Of a DNA stretch of 64,000 nucleotides, positions 10,856 through 23,990 are shown piece after piece. The notes beneath the pieces were generated by a model that was not told the origin of the DNA, ran no database searches, and was given only the letters and a program-made list of their open reading frames with translations. The DNA lies in assembly GCA_023525715.1 (NCBI GenBank), contig CM042016.1:83848382-83912381 (forward strand). The letters are read 5' to 3'. The position numbers and the translations under genes were made by a program. The DNA comes from Cichorium intybus. Lineage: Eukaryota; Streptophyta; Magnoliopsida; Asterales; Asteraceae. Within the stretch, counting starts at the first letter, position 1, and each line of letters starts with the position of its first letter.

Positions 10856-11288
10856 AAATCATATTTATATATAATAAAACAATACGTCTATTGGCCAATT
10901 AAGCATAAAAATGATGTGGTTACAACTTATTTACTAACTTTATTTATTCATTTATTTTGATCTTTCTATTTATTTGTCCTTTAATTTAATCCAGTCACAT
11001 GGAACTGAGATCGTTTAATTTGTGAAATATTAATCGAATAAAATGATTTATTTCTGACATCCTAGAGAAGATTAACAATTTTAGTACCATATGGCAATGC
11101 CATTTGTATTTTTTAATATATACTTTAGTGTGGATGAAATCTGATATGGCCATGTACTACTGACAAATACAAATATACCATTTAAATTAGAAAGGCCAAA
11201 GAAGTACATAGCTTTTTGGTATAAAGTGAAGATACTATCTCAATTAAATAAAATAAAAAGATATGATCGATTAATATATATATATATA
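10856..11288. other. Unannotated AT-rich flank
   Basis: About 430 bases between the Harbinger-like MITE and the next MITE. I see no reading frame, repeat or motif worth naming. Confidence 0.6.
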
Positions 11289-11811
<523 letters not shown>

Positions 11812-12715
11812 TACATTAAAAAGAAAAAATGGTTTCTAAAAATGGAAACTCTTAAAATTAAGAGGTCCAAATAAATATGCACAAATTACAAATAGTAAAG
11901 CTATATAATTTCAATTCCCTCGTCTCAATTCAATCCCGGATGAGTATCCTTTCTCATAACTACACACCCTTAAAATCAGCCATAGAATCATCAATCAAAT
12001 CCCATGAAACGAGAAACTCCAAAGTTAAATGTCATCATCTCATCATTAGCGTACACCCATTTTTAATTTTCTCGCCATTCTCTCCATCGACAAGCCAATT
12101 CGATACCTCTGGATCCCTTATCCTTCTCATATCTTATATAGATTCCATGTTCTGACGAATGTATTGATGAAAGGCTTCAAGTAAAGTTTCCGGCGAAGGA
12201 AGCAATTTGGTGATGAAATTAGGGTTAAGTTGTTCATTGCAAGTGCCTTCAGACCGGCCTGGCAGAGGTTATTAACATTTTACGTCTACCTTCCCACCTC
12301 CTTCACCGAAAGATCTCCATATTACCTCTAACGCTCCTGGAACGATTCCCTTTCTTTCTCTCAGAACCCTAATTTCAAATGACACCTTCATCAACATCCG
12401 CCGTCGCCTTTGTCACTTCGATCTACACCCACCATCGTACCATTACACTACAAACACTCACTATCGCTGCTACTGCTACATTCACCACCACCGCTATATT
12501 CATCTTCAAGCATATCTTCTAACTTCATCTGGCTCAACCCATCACTACCGCCACAATCCATATTTTCTTTCATTCCTTCCGTGTGCACAGGCCCAGGCCC
12601 GACTCAAGCCTGGGCGACCAGGGCGATGGCATAGGCATCACTCTAAGAAGGGCATAAAATTTTAGTCCAGTCCGGTACGTATATTGCTAGAAGTTAGACC
12701 TAAACTGCTTAATTC

Positions 12716-12850
12716 ATGGATCCGAATTTCTTGAAGGATAAGAAGTTGGAGCGTATGATCTTCAAAAGCGCCAAACAAAAAAAAATTAACCGGATATTGG
12801 GCGCAAGTTGCAGAAGACGAGGAGGTAAAACACCTCTGGTAAAACATTAG
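12716..12850 (+). CDS. Small gene-like ORF, unknown
   Basis: ATG 12716 opens 44 codons beginning MDPNFLKDKKLERM, with many Lys/Arg residues and no low complexity, ending TAG. It lies inside Helitron-1 and may be a captured exon. I do not recognise it. The composition is more protein-like than the surroundings, but it is too short to be sure. Confidence 0.25.
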   Translation: MDPNFLKDKKLERMIFKSAKQKKINRILGASCRRRGGKTPLVKH

Positions 12851-13230
12851 GCTAATAGATCCCAACTTTCATGTTGCTTAAACGTTACCTCAACCTCTTT
12901 TATTCCGCATGTGTTACTTCAAGTATGCATTTGATCGTGAATCAAGCTACAAGTTCTGAATGGAAATTATTGCATTCCAGAAATGCCAAAGTACGGGTCA
13001 TCAATAACAGATCTCATCAAGGTCATGCTACAATCTTCAACGGCTTCCACACCAGCAAGAACTTTTCGTGATTGGACATTCATCTCCAAATCCAATCTAA
13101 CCGGTTCTGTGGATTTTGGAACTGGTTTCGTTGGTTCTTTTTAAAATTTTATCATTATATGGATACAAACCATAAACCATGTATACTCCTTTATAAATTA
13201 TGAATTGAAATATATTATCCATTGCAAACA

Positions 13231-13545
13231 TCAAAGATGAATTTTTTTCATCTTTATGTTATAAAAGATGAAACTTTTCCACCTTTATGTGATAAAAGAT
13301 TAAAATTTCCCATTTTTATGTGATAAATGACGAAAATTTTCCATTTTGATTTGATAAAAGATGAAATTTTTTAGTCTTAATGTTATAAAAGATTATCTTT
13401 TCCATCTTTATGTGATGAAAGATGTAAATTTTCATCTTTATGTGATAAAAGATGAAAACTTTCTGTCTTTATGTGATATAAGTTGAAATTTTTTCATCTT
13501 TATGTGATAATAGATGAAAATATTCCATCTTAATGTTTCTAGATT
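13231..13545. repeat. 31-base minisatellite, about 9.5 copies
   Basis: The degenerate unit CATCTTTATGTGATAAAAGA plus GAAAATTTTC is repeated head to tail. Units differ by several substitutions. Each contains self-complementary words (CATCTTT and AAAGATG), so the array can fold into serial hairpins. Confidence 0.9.
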
Positions 13546-13997
13546 CATAATTTTTTCCCTAAATTTGTGTTTCTTTTGAATTTGGGAAGTACAGAAGGGG
13601 TTTGCATTTGTGGGAGATCGTTTTGGGAGGATAATAATTGCATTTGAGCTGTTTGTATGATTGAACATACATTTGAAATTTCTCTGTACACGATTCTATA
13701 ATTCGTTTGGATTATTTGTTACTTATTAGTTATAATAAGTATTGTAAGTTGTATGACCATGAACAGACCTTTACCCCAAAATAGCCCGATCATGTACTCT
13801 AACATAGTATTTCTCCAAGTGACCATGCAAGTTGCTATAAATTTATATCGATTAGTGCTTTTTCTGAAATTAAGTTTCTTACTTTTGTTGAAATTGTGGT
13901 TTATTTTTTTTCCTACTTCCCATGAAGGCGATTATGATTATCTTATCAATGAGGTAATTCCTTTCAATATATGACTCATAAGATTGTCTTGCACATA

Positions 13998-14626
13998 CTT
14001 TTTGTGATGCAGGTTATGGATTATATGGACACTGATCAGGTAGTGGAGGTTCCCGACACTCCAGAAAGATTCATACCATCGTGTGATAATGACGCAAATG
14101 CCCCTAGAAACCAAAGTGATGGATCAAGTAGTTGTCGTGTTATAACCAAGTATTCCATCAACCAAAATCCGAGAAATGAGTCACGAGAAAAGGGCAAATC
14201 AATTAACATCCATGGAAACCGGAGATTATTTGTGTGTTCCTGATAATAACAATAATATCAATTCATCTACTTTCAAGAATCTTTTGACTGCATTAAACAA
14301 TGCCCTTGATGAAAAGGGGAAAACTTTATGTAATTCTACCTTAAAAAAGTCTACTGGTAGTTTTTTTTATTTAAGTGAACAAAACGGGAGTGACAATGTA
14401 TTTTGAAAGGCTAATTGTATTGCAAATAGAAAACATTTGTTTTCTTCTAACATTTTTCCTGAAATAGATGTATTAGATACATTAAGGAAATTGTCTGGAT
14501 TAAATAATACTGACAAATTTGGTCAAAGGTTTGACCGTGGAAAAGGAGTCATTAGGCAGAAAAGGCGGGTGAGAAATGAATGCATTTCGCCACATAATAT
14601 AGCAAAATCAACTTTAAATGGTTGAC
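13998..14626 (+). pseudogene. Captured gene fragment, unknown nuclear-type protein
   Basis: The frame starts MDTDQVVEVPDTPERF at about 14019 and runs to 14243. It continues in another frame as NSSTFKNLLTALNNALDEKG (about 14259-14318), and after a stop at 14404 as FPEIDVLDTLRKLSGLNNTD (to 14625, ending NIAKSTLNG). Wording is ordinary plant protein, acidic then Lys/Arg-rich, without a catalytic motif. The VVEVPDTPER motif resembles short linear motifs in plant nuclear proteins, but I cannot name the gene. At least one frameshift and one stop exist. An AG acceptor-like site (TTTTTGTGATGCAG, about 14010) precedes it, fitting capture of an exon by Helitron-1. Confidence 0.5.
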
Positions 14627-15022
14627 AATTTAAGCAACGTACTTTTGAAAAAACAGTTTTTTAGCAACCTACTTTAATATATGGTTTTTTAAGTAACCAA
14701 CTTTTGAAAACAAGGTTTTTTTTACCGACCTACTTTAATGGTAATTGGTTCATTGCTACTTTTAGCAACGCGCTTTTTAAATATGTTTGTTTTTAGCAAC
14801 ATATTTTTGAAAAAACAGTTTTTCTAGCAACCTACTTTAACAAATGGTTTTTTTAAGTAGTGTACTTTAAAGGAATTAGTTTGAAGATATTCCGGACGTA
14901 AAACCAACTTTAAATGGTTGCTAATTTAAGCAACGTACTTTTTGAAAAAAACTGTTTTTTTAGCAACCTACTTTAATATATGGTTTTTTAAGTAACCAAC
15001 TTTTGAAAACACGGTTTTTAAT
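14610..15022. repeat. AT-rich block with a 118-base direct duplication
   Basis: CAACTTTAAATGGTTG to the GTAACCAACTTTTGAAAAC words occurs at about 14611-14720 and again at 14900-15018. Between them are variants of GCAACCTACTTTAA. Similar GCAACGTACTTT words appear in Helitron-2 at 22040-22760, so this is shared Helitron-family sequence. Confidence 0.8.
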
Positions 15023-15121
15023 CAAATAAACAGTTAACCGCCTACCCATTACATCCCCCCACCCCCCTCCCCTCCCCCTCGATGAAATTTTCGCCCGCCG
15101 CATTGCGCGGGTTCACTGCTA

Positions 15122-15240
<119 letters not shown>

Positions 15241-15497
15241 CATAAAAACCCAAATAAACATGATAACCTATAACTTACAATTTAATAAATTTGTGTATCA
15301 ATTTTTAATATTTTTTATTATTCTAAAAGATAACCAAATATATCAAAATCAATTAGTGAACAATACTGACATGTTTTAAAGGTAAAGATTTCCACAACAG
15401 AATTCAACTTTTAATTTCATTCAACTATGATTTGGGTGATTGAGAGGGCTATAGCGTTTGCAACCTTGGGCATTATAAAAGAGCTCGAGAAATTGTC

Positions 15498-15847
15498 TGT
15501 TGGAATTGATGCCATGGTTGTTTAATGTCATGATGGGACTTCTTATTTGGTATATGCTTGTTTAGGATTTCAGAGCCACCTCATCCATTTCAAGCTTGGG
15601 ATGGGAGAATGTTTGGTACAAAGTTTTAGATGGAGGATGGCTTGAGGAGGCTTGGAAAACCCATTTATGACATGTGGGTTTTTACCTTGTGAGATGAGTT
15701 TACAAAACTATAAATACCAATGTGTATTCATTTTATAGTTTGTGCTTAGAGATGTAATAAAGGATAGTGTGAGTTGAGAGTTACTTATTTCAGATGTTGA
15801 AATATCCTTTTTGTACATTTCTTATAATATCAGTTGCATCTTTAACA
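15498..15847 (+). mobile_element. Candidate Copia solo LTR, about 350 bases
   Basis: It begins TGTTGGAATTGATG and ends TCTTTAACA. It has a TATA box CTATAAATACC near 15704 and an AATAAA-like signal (TAATAAAGG, about 15754), as a small Copia LTR would. The flanks (TTGTC and CTAAA) do not match as a target duplication, so the call is tentative. Confidence 0.4.
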
Positions 15848-15949
15848 CTAAAATCATAGCCTCAATGGTTCGTTTGTTCTATAAATCCATACGCCAAATC
15901 AAATAACAAGCCTACATTAACTCCACTTAATATGTTGAAGTTAATTAAA

Positions 15950-16354
15950 CGGTCGATGAGGTGAGCGATGGGGAAGGAACCAGAAACGGTGGTCAAGGGA
16001 GGTAACGATTCTTAGCCAAAGTCGATGCATGCTAAGTGTTCTAGCAGTGATGATAACATAAAATCTAATGATCCATTCAGGATCTATGATGTTCTTAACA
16101 ATGACATACCAAGCGATGGGAAGGACAAAGACGATGTTACACAAGATGATCCTACTTTTCCACACAGGTTTACCCCATTAGTCGTGAATAATGATCAAGG
16201 AAAAGACATTCAACAAACCATTTTGGAAGGTCAGGGGGTCGCCTCGGTTGAGAAACAACAACCTTTCATGGCTGCCATAGAGGTCTCGGGTTTGGCTACA
16301 AAAAACCGACAACATGTAAGGGTAAGTAGGGGCTGTCATATTTCAATATGGTGA
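15950..16354 (+). pseudogene. LINE ORF1-like remnant
   Basis: The frame 16025-16354 contains SNDPFRIYDVLNND and DPTFPHRFTPL, wording that resembles the region before the endonuclease in plant L1-type LINEs (from memory, DPTFPPGFTPL-like). It lies directly upstream of clear endonuclease sequence in the same orientation. It is truncated and degenerate. Its role would have been RNA binding in the retrotransposition complex. Confidence 0.5.
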
Positions 16355-16469
16355 ACTTCAGTTTGATGAAGCATCTACTTCGGTTCACTAGAATGAAAGA
16401 AGGTTTCGGTGAAAGTACTTCTCATGTTATTGAGTCGATAACTCTGATGTAAAATACTTCTTATGGCTT

Positions 16470-17152
16470 AGGCCAAAAGGAGAAAAAACAAGGGTAAAGG
16501 AGTTATGTGTAAAGCATCGTGTCAAGTTCGTGTCTGTAGAGGATACAAAACTGGAGCATGTTAACCACCTCTCCATTACAGCACTAAAGGGTTATTTAAC
16601 TTTTGATTACGTTTGTAGTTTATCAGTTGGTCGTTTGTGGGGGGAGATTCTTTGTATCTGGCATGGTTCTATGTTCGTTAAAAGAAACTTCACTATGTCG
16701 AATTATCTCTGGGTTATTAAGGTTGTCAAGCGTCCTACTAATATTACATTGCTTATGATTAGTGTATGCTCCTCAGGAGAATGCTGAAAAGTAATGTTGT
16801 GGGATTATTTATGCAAGCTGATATGTAGGTGGAAAAGAGAAGTTGTTGTGTTAGGTGATTTTAATGAGGTCGCATTCGAATAAGAGAGATACGGTTCGGG
16901 TTTCATAGTCATGAGCAGCGGTGTTTAATAAGTTTATTGATGGTGAGGGGCTAGTTGATTTACCATTAGGTTGTTATTCTTTTACATGGACCAATAGACT
17001 GGCAGGGAAGATGAGAAAGTTGGATCAGTTTCTTTTTTCTAAAGGCATTTTCGAGACCTTTTCACACATCACAGGTATTATTTTGGACCGGAATTTGTCG
17101 GACCATTGTCCCATCTTCTTACGTGAGGTATTTTTTTATTATGGCCCAACCC
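16470..17152 (+). pseudogene. LINE endonuclease (APE-type) fragment, interrupted by Copia-2
   Basis: In shifting frames the sequence reads VEDTKLEHVNHLSITALKG (16533-16589), then VVVLGDFNEV (about 16843-16872), LVDLPLGCYSFTWTNR (about 16951-16998), KLDQFLFSKGIFETF and LSDHCPIFLRE (about 17095-17127). These are the ETK, GDFNE, FTW and SDHCP landmarks of the L1-like apurinic-type endonuclease that nicks target DNA. Frameshifts lie around 16780-16870 and a TAA at about 16880. The domain stops at YGPTPL, exactly where the Copia-2 LTR begins. The reverse transcriptase would lie beyond the Copia-2 3' end, outside the window. Confidence 0.85.
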
Positions 17153-17632
<480 letters not shown>

Positions 17633-17894
17633 ATACCATACTATAAACCATATATAAATTACAACCCCTAATGCATGTTAGTCTTAATTTTTAAGACAGT
17701 ACAAATTTTAATACACAACCCACAAATTATGAAACCTAACTTACAATGTTATTATGCACTACTAAAATAGGAAAAGAAAAAACGGGACATGCGCGTGTCT
17801 ATCCCTTGCCCAAAACCAAATAACCTGTGTAGAGCTTGTCCAAAAAAAAAAAATAAACCCTCATTTTATTTCACACGTTTTTCTTCGTGAAACC

Positions 17895-18345
17895 CTAACC
17901 TCTCAAATGTTCCACCAAATGTTCCGGCAGCCACCAAATGTTTTCCTCTAAGCCACCAAATGTTCCGGCAGCCACCATCGGTTCCGATCCAGGCACCACC
18001 ACTTTCCATCGCTTCCGGTCATCCAAATCGAGAATGCAGTCTCTCGGTCGCCATCGATCCGGCCGCTCCCCAGAAGCACCATCCGAGTTAGCCATCACAT
18101 TGACGATCACGGTCATCCAAATCGAGAATCAAGTCTCTCGGTCGCCATCGATCCGGCCGCTCCCCACAAGCACCATCCGGCACCACCACTCCGACACAAT
18201 CCGATTTAGCCACCACCACTCGCCATCGCTTCCCGACTTCCAAATCGAGAACCAAGCCTCTCGCTCGCCATCGATCTGGACGAACTCGAAGCTTCCCGTC
18301 TTCCAAATCGAGCACAAAACATCTCGCTCGTAATTGATCTGGATC
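17895..18345. repeat. Degenerate tandem repeats, GC-rich, in Helitron-2
   Basis: The block CCAAATCGAGAATCAAGTCT followed by CTCGGTCGCCATCGATCCGG starts near 18020, 18117 and 18240. Before it, GCCACCAAATGTTCC repeats three times (17900-17980). Long frames on both strands (17938-18333 plus, 17895-18315 minus) are by-products of this repeat. Confidence 0.75.
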
Positions 18346-18535
18346 GGATCGAACCTACCAGGTGATGCTAATTCTTTAATTGGTTTTCATTTTATTGCAG
18401 AATCGGCATTGCTTCCCGTCTTACAAATCGAGCACAAAACATCTTGCTTGTAATCGATCTGGATCGGTTCGAAGCTACCAGGTTATTGTAATTGTTTAAT
18501 TGGTTTTCGTTTTATTGCAAGATCGGCATCGATCT
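18290..18535. repeat. 119-base tandem duplication with splice-like sites
   Basis: Two copies of CTTCCCGTCTTCCAAATCGA through GCTACCAGGTGATG and TTTTATTGCAG occur in tandem. Each holds a CAG/GT donor-like and a TTGCAG acceptor-like site, as if an exon-intron junction of a captured gene had been duplicated. Confidence 0.65.
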
Positions 18536-18539
18536 GGAT

Positions 18540-21500
18540 TTACTCGAATCATACCACTTTGAGCTTTCTGATTGATTTTTAGTGTTTTGGTGTTATTTTG
18601 TTCTTTCAGATACACATACAAAGGTAGATCTGGGCTGTTCTTCAGATAATCCTATTTACATGGTAACAGATCCTCACTTTATTTTTTACAAATGTAATTT
18701 CAGCATCCGAATCATCGATTTGTGTATTTTGTTCCATGTTTTGGATTCATGTGTGCTTCCTATTATCAATTTCTAGATCGATTTTTAGTTTTTGCTCTTT
18801 TATGTAATTTTTAATAAGATACTTATCCGGTCGTATTTATTTTTGTCGATTTTCTCGCCCATTTTGTTGTTTGTATACAGATAAACTGGTTTATGTTTGG
18901 AGATGACTATGTTGTACCCCTGAGCTGATTGTTGATCCTGCCGAAAAAAAGCTATTTGTACCCATGTATTGGTTTTTTATGGTCTCAATGTTTGGCAGGT
19001 CCTGGAGATCCTGCCAGAAACAAATTTTGGATGTTCGTGGGTCTTTCAATAGTTAGGGTATATGAGTAACTGTGGTTATTTCTTACCAAAGATGAATGTA
19101 AATTTCCTTTACTTGTGATTGCCAAAAAAGAGTAAGAGTAAATAATTGGCCAATTACAGAAAAATCATATCCTTCTGGTATTTGTATGTTTAATTATCTA
19201 TTTTTAATACTTGGAATTGCAAAAAGGGCAACATAGATCTATTGATTTATTAATTCTGGACTGATGGACTAAATACAACTACATATGGTTTCAGGTACTG
19301 CTAAAGCTCAAGAGGAAGAGCAGTTTTCACACTGCGTCCCCTTTCTAGCCAATGCTTTTCATAGGTTTTGGTTTATGCTATATAACTCTAATTTTGATTG
19401 GAAACTTTTACCTTATTAACATATTTCAAATACAAAGACTAAATTAAGTTTGTTTAGTTTGGACTTTTACCTTATGAACTTGGAAAATTAACTCTAATTT
19501 TGAACTTGAACCTGGACGTTCACCTTATTAACAGATTCCACTGTCAACCGATTTAGCCACCACCACTCGCCATCGCGATGCATAGGTTTGACTTACGTAT
19601 TACTTCAAGTTTGACTTACGTATTACTTCAAGCAACCACCACACCACCACGAATCTCAACTTCTCTCGATGCTAAAACCTTGGATTGTACCTTATTGCAT
19701 CTTTCGGTGTCTTCCAGAAACCCTAGCCACATCCCCCCTCTCTCTATCTCTCGATCTCACGGTCTCCTGAAAATCATAATCCACGAAACCAGGTAATCTT
19801 TATGCATTTGATGTTTTTTTTTCCTTTTCATAGATTTAATGTTTGGGATATTTTTCAGCATATGTGTTTCAAATTTCTGTATGAAGATACGAATTTGACC
19901 TTCATTACTATCCAACAGACCACAGGTTTTTCTAAACTGAGATATTTGGGTTATTTTCTTAGCAAATGTGATTCATATTTATCTTAGAACATACAAACTG
20001 AATGCTAAGAAGTTTATTACTTTCTGATCTATGTATGAATTATGGTTGGCTTTCTTGTGGAATTCTTTGATTACAATGTAGGAACTAAATGTCAAAATCT
20101 CTTTGATCCTTTCGACAACACGACAATCAAGTAATTGAATAAATCCCAATGGGCTGAAAATATCCGTGGTAATTATGATGCTTTTAATTCCATTTAATTA
20201 TGCTAGAAGTAATTTAAAGACGTGTTTTAAAACCAATATACTGACATTACTTATTCTGTTACCACCAGGTGTATATATGGTGGTGAGTATACATTGGATA
20301 GATTTATTAAGGAGCTTAAGTGTACAATGGTTTTTTTTTTTCACAAGATAATTAATTATCTGAGTTAAAGACTTGTGATGTCTTCATTTAGATTCCCGGT
20401 TGTTTAAAAATCCAATTTTCTTGGTTACCCAGTTTTGAAACAAAGTCAATGCTTTTTCACCATATTGGATTTCTTAACCATTGAACTACTATTTTTAATA
20501 TGATTATTATATTAGCTCAATGGTTAAATCGATAAAAAATATTACTTTAAGGGCCAAATTGATGAAATTGTTATAGTACAATGTGTTTTTTGTTCTTAAC
20601 CCTGATATTCAAACGAGGTAACCAAAATTGTTTTAAACAAACAATTTAGAACAAGGAGAGATGGAATTGAATTACTATACATTATGTGGTGAATTGCTCT
20701 CTTGATTTTGGGTTTTGATTTATGAGGTATGATCTCAATTATTCTTTTTCTCTTGATAACAACCTTTCTCCACCATCATCGAGCTGGAAAAGCAGGCTGG
20801 GGACTGATACATGATTGCTAGAAACTCTCTCAGCAATAACAATATATTCATTCAACAATTGTTAAAACCTACAGTCAGTGGTGACTGAATGGAGGTAAAA
20901 CTACATAATTTTTGAATTTTTATTTTGGTCCAACTAAAGGCTATAATTGTGGATATTAATTATTCTTTTCCCTTTCTATTTGTATGATATTAGCTTAAGT
21001 ATGGATTTTAATCATAACTTTCTTCTAATTTAAATACAGTCGATCTTTATTATTTCAGGTGGATGGTGAAATGATTATTTAGCATACAACCTCATCCTGG
21101 TTCCACAATATTTCCCTTATATGCTATAATCCCACTTTTTGTTATTAATCCTTTCTGTTTGTTGTGTTTTAGTCACGAGAATGTGCAGTTGTTTCATAAG
21201 CTGAAGTTATTTTTTTTTTAAAAGAAAAAGGAGAGGGTATGCTAAAGCAGCTAATGCAGTCCAACTTACAATAGACTCAATCTGGACGGTAACAGAAAAT
21301 AATCTATGTTCATTTTTACAATATCAATTCTCTATAAATCATAAAACTGGGATTCTTTGGTAGTCAGGTAACTAAGAAAAAATTGAATAGAAACTAAGCC
21401 TTTTTTTTTTCTAGAAAATGATTTGCTTTTCTTGATCTCTCTTCCTTATTATGAGAAACTTGGATGTGTGAGAAAAATGTAAACAGAGAAATCAAAAGTT

Positions 21501-21685
21501 CTGGTTGTACTTTGGTTTTAATTAAAAATAGCAATGTACTTTGTTAAATTGCAAGATGGAGTCCTCAATCTCAAATTATCAAGTATAAACAGAGTACTGA
21601 ATATAAGTACTGGAAATGTACTTTAAATATTTGGTTTTCGGTTTGATTGTCAAACTTGAAATACCCTTTTAACCTTGAGAACTTT
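18540..21685. other. Helitron-2 interior, captured-gene-like but unassigned
   Basis: The composition is that of plant introns and UTRs (T-rich, many GTAAT and TTTCAG words). A possible exon ACTGCTAAAGCTCAAGAGGA and onward (about 19296-19365) reads TAKAQEEEQFSHCVPFLANA between AG and GT sites. A first-exon-like stretch with CCAG/GTAATC lies near 19660-19795. I cannot name any gene here. Confidence 0.4.
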
Positions 21686-21689
21686 GAAA

Positions 21690-21936
21690 ATTTTGATTTC
21701 AACTCTTGGTCTTACTGATTTCTTTAAAAAGTTGCTGAACTTATGATTTCAACTCTTGGTTTGATTCAAACTTTAAAAAGTTGCTGAACTTATGATTTCA
21801 ATTCTTGGTCTTACTGATTTCTTTCAGTGTCTTATTATTGGTGATGAACGTGAACACCCTAAACCAACACCTGATCCTTATTTGAAGGCCATTGAAGTTC
21901 TCAATGTGTCAAAAGCACATACTTTCATGTGTAAGG
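21690..21936 (+). pseudogene. Captured exon of a HAD-type sugar phosphatase (SGPP-like)
   Basis: ATG 21792 reads MISILGLTDFFQCLIIGDE, then HPKPTPDPYLKAIEVLNVSK. The pattern ISxLGLxDFFQ, IIGDE, KPxPDPYLKALEVLNVSK is that of the plant haloacid-dehalogenase phosphatase family that includes Arabidopsis SGPP; the KPxPDPY lysine is the conserved HAD motif III Lys. A GT donor follows at 21936. Upstream, the words GAACTTATGATTTCAACTCT (codons ELMIST) and CTTGGTCTTACTGATTTCTT recur three times (about 21691, 21741, 21789), a local tandem triplication of the exon start. The DxDxT nucleophile motif is absent, so no enzyme can be made. Confidence 0.7.
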
Positions 21937-22029
21937 TATTAATTTCTCATTTTCTTGACAGAATTACATGTTTGGTTTGTTTCCACAAGATCCCTTCATT
22001 GAAAGGTAGTTTAGGAAGGGCAAAATTTG

Positions 22030-22770
22030 AGAAATAGCAACGTGCTTTCTGTTATTTGTGTATTATAATTTATAGCATCCTACTTTCATTTCTTTTTATT
22101 ACAGCATTGTACTTTCGATTCTTTTTTCTTTTTAAGAAAATTTGTTTTGAAAAATCTACCGTATAGCATTGTACTTTCAAAATTTTTTTCTTGCGAGGAT
22201 ATTATACTATGAAAAAGATTTACACAATTATAGTAGTGAAAATTGCTTTGTATTTTGGTGAGATTGCTACCATTTGGAAGATTTTTCACAATCCAATGTT
22301 GTAATAAGAAAAAAAATGAAAGTGGAATGCTATAATAAAGAAATGAATGAAAGTACATTGCTATTTAAGCGTTTAACACAGAAAAGGCTAAATGCAAGAA
22401 ATAGCAACGTACTTTCAGTTATTTGTGTATCCTCACATCCTACTTCAATTTCTTTCTATTACAACATTGTAATTTCAGTTTTTTTTTCTTATCAGGATAT
22501 TGTACTTTGAAAAATCACTTTGTACCTTAATTTTTTTACTTATTAGAGCACTGAATTTCTACCTGGTTATAGTGGTATAAATAATAAATTACTATACTTG
22601 GTTACATTTTCCAAAGTACAATGTCGTAATAGAAAGAAGTAAAAGTATGATGCTATAATAAACAAATCAATGAAGTACATTAGGTAGAAGTTTCAAAGTG
22701 CAACGTTGAGTTAGTTCTTCCTACTACACCATTGTACTTTCAAATTACATTGTTCTAATAAAAAAAGTTC
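22030..22770. repeat. AT-rich tandem-like block (GCAACGTACTTTC words)
   Basis: GAAATAGCAACGTACTTTC with TTATTTGTGTAT and CATCCTACTT words occurs at about 22030-22120 and again at 22396-22480, with many single GTACTTTC motifs between and after. It is related to the Helitron-1 block at 14610-15022. Confidence 0.7.
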
Positions 22771-23450
22771 TGGAAAAGAATTGGAAGTACAGATGTGTTA
22801 ATAAAGTTATAAAACTGCCAATAAAAGTCAAAGTTACAAGTGTTATGACTTCAAAATATTGGAACAGCAGATTGTCTCCTCTGTTTTTCTTCTGTTTTGA
22901 ATCTGACTCTCAAACACAGAGACTGCAGAATACATCAACTCCATTTGACTTTTTTTTTTAAAATTTTTTAAAGGATAAATGGATAGATAGCTTTGAAATG
23001 GGACTCCAACATCCCGCTTTCCTCCAGCATCTTACCATTGACATCTACCAAAATAATATGAAGGTAAGCTCCTCCCTCTGCATTTGAATTCTTTTAGTTT
23101 ATAATATCTGACATTGCAGGTGAAGTCAACCATCGCTTTCTGGATCTTCAATCTCGTTGGTTTCACTTGTTCAGGTATTTTGAAAGTACATTGTTCCTGG
23201 TAATTTTTTATTGTTAATTATTTTATTTATTTATTATATTTCATATATATTATATGTCAGCATTCTGTCACATTGAAGATAGAAAAATTTTAGGGGGCTT
23301 TTTGTTTGCCGAATTATGTGGGATTTGGCCGGAATTGGAATTCAACTCGGTTCCATTCTATTCCATTCCAGTGTTTAATTGCAAATGAGTATGGTATTGG
23401 ATTCCGCTGGATTTTAGAAAATCCAATCCTTCCTCTTTTTGTTTGAATTT
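22771..23450. other. Helitron-2 interior with two exon-like pieces
   Basis: About 22976-23061 reads DKWIDSFEMGLQHPAFLQHL and ends AAG/GTAAGC. About 23120-23174 follows a TTGCAG acceptor and reads VKSTIAFWIFNLVGFTC, ending CAG/GTATTT. The protein is not recognised. From 23286, TTAGGGGGCTTTTTGTTTG resembles one Harbinger-type TIR, but no matching inverted end is found. Confidence 0.35.
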
Positions 23451-23990
23451 GAAAATTCTGAAATTTTGAATGATTTTGAAAGTTGAATAATTTGAAATTT
23501 TGAAAATTTTGAATAATTCAAAAAGTTCTAAAATTTCGGAATTTTGAATAATTTGAAAAGTCTCAAAAGTTAAATGATTTTGAAAAGTTTTAAATAATTT
23601 AAAATTTGCGAAATTTGAAAATTTTTAAATTTTTAAATTTTGAAAAATTTTAAATTATTCAAAATTTCGGAAATTTGAAAAGTTTGAAAATTTTAAATTT
23701 GTGAATTATTTGAAAAGTTTAAAAATTCAAAATTTCGGAAATTTGAATTATTTGAAAAGTTTGAAAATTCAAAATTTTGGAAATTTGAATTATTTGAAAA
23801 TTTGAATAATTTAAAATTTTCGAAATTTGAAAAGTTTGAAAATTTTAAAATTGAATAATCTTAAAAGTTTGACAATTTTAAATAATTTAAAAAGTCTGAA
23901 AATTTGAATTTTTCAAAAATTTGAATAATTTAAAATTTTCGAACTTTGAAAATTTTCAAAATTTGAAAAGTATTCAACTTTTCAAGTTGA
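23451..23990. repeat. Low-complexity degenerate repeat, TTTGAAAATTTTGAATAATT type
   Basis: Over 500 bases built from AATTTTGAAAA, TTTGAATAATT and GAAAAGTTTGAAAATT words in variable order. No gene. Confidence 0.9.

Noticed and set aside
15498..15847. Confident solo LTR
   Set aside because: Ends and TATA box fit, but flanks TTGTC and CTAAA do not form a target duplication, so it is kept only as a candidate.
17895..18333. Long frames on both strands rich in Pro, Ser, Arg, His
   Set aside because: GC-rich tandem repeats keep several frames open; no motif and no start context.
23286..23990. Possible Harbinger element starting TTAGGGGGCTTTTTGTTTG
   Set aside because: No inverted partner end or second TTA was found; downstream is low-complexity repeat.
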